Source: Adiantum capillus-veneris (lineage: Eukaryota > Streptophyta > Polypodiopsida > Polypodiales > Pteridaceae). From it: a stretch of DNA of 64,000 nucleotides. Position 1 is the first letter of the stretch, and each line of letters begins with the position of its first letter. This document shows positions 61,047 through 64,000 of the stretch, one piece after another. The notes under the pieces are model-generated. The model did no database searches, was not told the origin of the DNA, and saw only the letters and a list, made by a program, of their open reading frames with translations. The position numbers were made by a program, and so were the translations under genes. The stretch is taken from positions 78,550,343 through 78,614,342 of the forward strand of contig CM043950.1 of the NCBI GenBank assembly GCA_014529385.2, read 5' to 3'.

Positions 61047-61680
61047 GTGAACTACACGCAAAGCGCACGCACAGAGTTACATACACACCAACAACGCACA
61101 CACACGGTATGCACGGAAGCAGATAAGAAGCAACAAAGACAGATGATGACGCATCGACAAGCGGACCAAAATCACCCGATGGCAACAACGATTCAAAGAA
61201 AGACGCCGAAGTTCGTGGATCTATGGGAACGATGGGTTGCATCATTGAGGGAGGGCAAAGGGGCACCTGATTTCCTAAAGAAAGACCGGTTTGTGGTTGG
61301 TTTATGGCCAATTCTTAAAGAGAAAGTGAAGGGAAGGTTTCCTGCTACGTATGAGGTAGAAGTTGAAGTAGCCCGCCTTAAAGATAAGAAATTGCGTCTA
61401 CAAGCCAGAACTACCGAGGAAGAGGAACCGGGTAGGGCCCGACCACACCTAGCCGCACCTACAACAGCCGTCCAGAGGAATCAGCCACAGGAACCGGCTG
61501 AAGATCAACAAGACCTGCTCAACCGAATTATCAACCAGTTAGAGAATCTTTTAGTACATCTGGTGCAGCAAACCTGCCAAAAATCCAGAGCAAGAGGGCA
61601 ATGAAGACAGAAGCAAGACTATCATTGTTACAATTGTGGAGAGGACGGCCATGGCATGTATTAATGTCCTCATTCAAGAA
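61047..61680 (+). pseudogene. Ty3/gypsy gag with zinc knuckle, one stop
   Basis: The open frame 61047-61604 has KTPKFVDLWERWVASLREG, KKDRFVVGLWPILKEKVKG and a helical acidic/basic tail, a capsid-like Gag. The downstream frame gives YHCYNCGEDGHGMY-stop-C, a CX2CX4HX4C knuckle with a TAA before the last Cys. The N-terminal codons come from the CA-rich microsatellite, so the true start is uncertain; MTHRQADQNHPMAT near 61143 is a better candidate. Confidence 0.7.
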
Positions 61681-62515
61681 GGCAAAACTTCAATAGAGGA
61701 GTAAGGCAGAATCAGATTCTCTCCACCAAGGGCGAGACTACCACCGCCCAGGCAACCATATCCGATTCCACCGGTCCAAATCCTTCGACCATCCGTACAA
61801 CCACCACCACCACCATCGCAACCTCTCATTCCACCGCTACCTCCACCACCTGCTGGAAACCAAGCAGTAAGTGTCATCAGTCTTGAAGCTAAAGGAAAAG
61901 CGAAGGTAGAAGAGCTTGTCAAAGAGAAGGACAAAGGAAAAGGAAAAGTAGAAGAAGTGGATGCCATGGGAGTGAAGCGTGCTAGGAACGAAGAGGCCTC
62001 TCAAAGGGAGGAAAAGATGAAAGGAAAAGGAGAGTCTAGCAAGCATGCGTCTAAGCCTCGACGGAAGATCGACATCGTGGATTTTTTGCTGGGTGAATAT
62101 GCTAAACCATATGACCTAGTTCAAGATGTTTTGATGCAGGGTCCAAAAATAATATGGCCCTAATTACTCCATCTTGCACCAAGGATAAGGAGACAATGGA
62201 CGAAGATAGTAAGTACTAAAAAGTATGGAGACATGAAGACTGGGAAGCAACGTAACATGATGAGGCATCGGAAGATGAATTCACCAATGACTCTTCGACC
62301 ACCTCGGAGAAGAGACGACAACAACTGAGGAGAGCGATAGTAGCATCGAAGTGATCGGAGTCATCCTTAAAGATCCAAAAGGATTGACACAATCTGAAGC
62401 ACCGCCGGAGAACCAAGAGGGACCATCAGGTACGCAACCCTTGGTAGATACAAGTAAGTTACATCGGATGCTCTCTAGTGAGTTAGCTAGTGAAGAGAGA
62501 GAATAATACATCTCT
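61681..62515 (+). pseudogene. Ty3/gypsy gag-pol linker region, broken
   Basis: Pro/Thr-rich then Lys/Glu-rich coding fragments, followed by KIDIVDFLLGEYAKPYDLVQ and QGPKIIWP-stop-LLHLAP (the stop lies where a Gln is expected in related plant elements). No retropepsin DSG motif is visible, so the protease seems lost or unrecognisably decayed. Confidence 0.55.
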
Positions 62516-63105
62516 ATGCTAGATAACTTCACCACACTTTTCATTGATGGTTATGACAAGATCACATGCATCACAGTGGTGCAACACCGCATAAGACTCA
62601 AGGAAGGAAGTAAGCCTGTAGTGCAAAATCTCAGAAGGCTTGGGATAGTTCAGCAAGAGGCATTGCTCAAAGAGGAAAGGAATTTGCTACAAGCAAGTTT
62701 CATTTACCCCATCGAGGACTTGAGTGGGTCTCTCCAATGGTGGTCACGCCAAAGAAGAACGGTAAGTGGAGGGGTTGTGTACATTACAAACCTCTCAATA
62801 CAACAACAAAAAGGGATCATATTCCCCTCCTTTTCCAAGACGAGATTTTCAACGAGGTAGCAGGTCATGAGGGCTACACAATATGTGAAGGCTACTCAGG
62901 CTACTTCCAGATTAGCATTGCAGAAGAAGACCTAAAAAAGACAACCTTCATAACACCATGGGGATGTTTTTCTTACAGAGTGATGCCTTTTGGCCTCATC
63001 AATGCTCCGGCCACATTTCAACGCTATGTAGCTTTTGTCTTCCAGCCATATTTTGATAAGTCAAAACAGGTTTTCATAGATGATTTCTGCATCTACAGCT
63101 CTCAC
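62516..63105 (+). pseudogene. Ty3/gypsy reverse transcriptase, truncated by an inserted LTR
   Basis: QHRIRLKEGSKPVVQNLRRL starts the RT entry region, with a frameshift near 62730. WVSPMVVTPKKNGKWRGC, YSGYFQISIAEEDLKKTTF, CFSYRVMPFGLINAPATFQR and VFIDDFCIYSS (the YxDD box as FIDD) follow. The reading stops at 63106, where a minus-strand LTR starts; the rest of pol is missing from the window. Confidence 0.85.
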
Positions 63106-63375
63106 TGTTATGAGCACGTATAGAGCTAGAAGAGAGCAAGAGGAGGCACTCACAATGTACAAGAACTTGGACTTGATGATAAGCTTAATATTGACTATAA
63201 GACTTAATACTTTATTAAGAGATCTAGATACAAGACTTGAATTACATGACTTGCGTACAAGACAAGGCTTGATTGCAAGGACAAGACTTGAACATAAAAA
63301 CTAGAAGAGGGATTTCCTCATAGGAGCCTCACAACTGGTGTTGGCAAGACAGAGGGGCTTGTGGCCCAGTACCCC

Positions 63376-63383
63376 TATTTATA
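63376..63383 (-). promoter_or_regulatory. TATA box in the LTR
   Basis: Minus strand reads CTAGTATAAATAGGGG, a consensus-like plant TATA box, inside the LTR and downstream (minus orientation) of the HSE-like array. The transcription start would be about 25-35 bp further, near 63345-63350. Confidence 0.7.
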
Positions 63384-63445
63384 CTAGTGCTTGAGGAGGT
63401 TACTTGAGGAGGTTAGAACTTTCTAGGTTCTTCTTGAGGAGGTTA

Positions 63446-63593
63446 GAATCTTCTAGAACCTTCTTGATTCTTATTCAACTTTCTAGAGCTTTCCAAAAAC
63501 TTCTAGATTCTTTCGGAACCTTCTCCAAGCTTCTAGAAACTTCTAGAATCTCCCTTATACTTTTAGAACCTTCTAGAATCTTCTAGAGCCTTC
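63446..63593 (-). promoter_or_regulatory. Array of heat-shock-element-like modules
   Basis: Inverted GAA/TTC units at perfect 5-bp spacing: four contiguous units at 63446-63463 (GAAnnTTCnnGAAnnTTC), four at 63531-63548 (TTCnnGAAnnTTCnnGAA), and six with one imperfect at 63566-63593. TTCTAGAA itself occurs exactly at 63451, 63531, 63541 and 63571. This is the known binding pattern for trimeric heat-shock factors, and it sits about 60-210 bp upstream of the TATA box. The motif may also be explained by a decayed simple repeat; binding is inferred. Confidence 0.6.
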
Positions 63594-63673
63594 TAGTGAT
63601 GATGTAGGTGATGACATAGGCGATGATGCAGGCAGCAACTCACTCTCAAGCATCCATGACATTACCCCCTCCT

Positions 63674-64000
63674 CTAGCGACAAGTTCTACGAGGAGCTGT
63701 GGTGTTTGCTGACTGGGGCTTCCATGGATACTGTTGATGGAACTCTTGGACTTTGAGAGATGCATGCTGAAGATTGTGTGCATGCTGAAGATTGTGTGCT
63801 GGTTCCCAGGTTCGTTCACTAACATCATAGCGTTTCCAATGCAACAAGTACTGCAACCTGCCACGCGAAACTCGAGAATCTAGGACTTTCTCGACCTCAT
63901 ATTCGTCATGTCCTTGAATCTCAATCGGCGGAGGTGGTTGTAGGGCTCTTCCTGGGATCTTAGATGTGTGACAAGGTTCTAGGACTGAGACATGAAAGAC
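63674..64000 (-). CDS. Ty3/gypsy chromovirus pol C-terminus with chromodomain (partial)
   Basis: Open on the minus strand from the window edge to TAG at 63674-63676. VFHVSVLEPCHTSKIPGR is the conserved integrase tail; DEYEVEKVLDSRVSRGRLQY and LLHWKRYDVSERTWEPAHNL form a canonical chromodomain with its aromatic residues, then FHQQYPWKP. Chromodomains direct integration of chromoviruses to particular chromatin. A 6-residue duplication (HNLQHA, 18 bp) lies after the domain. No stop or frameshift is visible in this part, so the element could be intact beyond the window. Confidence 0.85.
   Translation of the reverse strand, partial: VFHVSVLEPCHTSKIPGRALQPPPPIEIQGHDEYEVEKVLDSRVSRGRLQYLLHWKRYDVSERTWEPAHNLQHAHNLQHASLKVQEFHQQYPWKPQSANTTAPRRTCR

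Larger units (their letters stand above)
63106..63661 (-). repeat. 3' LTR of a minus-strand Ty3/gypsy chromovirus, with HSE-like promoter
   Basis: 556 bp. On the minus strand it starts TGTCATGG (63661) and ends CATAACA (63106), so the ends match the TG...CA rule with a 7-bp imperfect inverted repeat. A polypurine tract (GAGGAGGGGGTAA on the minus strand, about 63662-63674) abuts its start, and the chromodomain end of pol lies beyond. It interrupts a plus-strand gypsy RT. U3 holds the HSE-like array and a TATA box annotated separately. Confidence 0.8.

Noticed and set aside
1-64000. CRISPR arrays, bacterial operons, tRNA or rRNA genes
   Set aside because: No regularly spaced short repeats with unique spacers were seen, and I recognised no tRNA or rRNA sequence; tRNA-like strings are only retroelement primer-binding sites.

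Overview
This window looks like transposon-rich intergenic DNA from a nuclear plant genome. The grounds are plant-type Ty1/copia and Ty3/gypsy pol fragments, primer-binding sites resembling initiator tRNA-Met, an L1-type LINE, abundant long dinucleotide microsatellites and no recognisable host gene. A seed-free land plant (fern, lycophyte or bryophyte) is my guess from the element mix; no sequence feature proves it.

Region 1 (about 1-17 kb, strongly AT-rich, all coding on +) holds the most unusual content: decayed genes for a protein-kinase-like protein (1032-2393), an unknown protein (4378-5244), an RPA1-like single-strand DNA-binding protein with introns (7842-9662), and a Helentron-type rolling-circle transposon polyprotein. 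The polyprotein domains run in order OTU, OTU, DUF6570-like, Rep (HUH/Y2), Pif1-like helicase, and endonuclease/exonuclease/phosphatase (EEP), from about 9.84 to 16.44 kb. Frameshifts, stops and altered catalytic residues show that this copy is dead.

Region 2 (17-24.5 kb) has no recognisable genes. It contains tandem repeats, microsatellites and a 1.34-kb TTAA-flanked element with CACTAG terminal inverted repeats (22797-24136).

Region 3 (24.5-40 kb) is nested LTR retrotransposons: a Ty3/gypsy element with roughly 2.5-kb LTR and most of RT/RNase H/integrase deleted (24.6-31.2 kb); a Ty1/copia remnant on the minus strand (31.5-33.9 kb); and a complete non-coding 5.27-kb LTR element with 143/144-bp LTRs and a perfect TGAGA target duplication (34345-39613).

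Region 4 (40-53.5 kb) is non-coding. It has a G-rich stretch, a 2.5-kb segment present twice in direct orientation (41840-44337 and 45268-47765), and a small LTR-flanked remnant (50775 to about 52750).

Region 5 (53.5-64 kb) holds two minus-strand LINE fragments facing a nearly complete plus-strand LINE (57.06-60.43 kb), a dense CT/CA microsatellite block, a broken Ty3/gypsy gag-pol (61.1-63.1 kb), and the 3' end of a minus-strand chromodomain Ty3/gypsy element. That last element's 556-bp LTR carries an array of heat-shock-element-like GAAnnTTC modules immediately upstream of a TATA box. This LTR and the multi-gene Helentron neighbourhood are the two most interesting things here.
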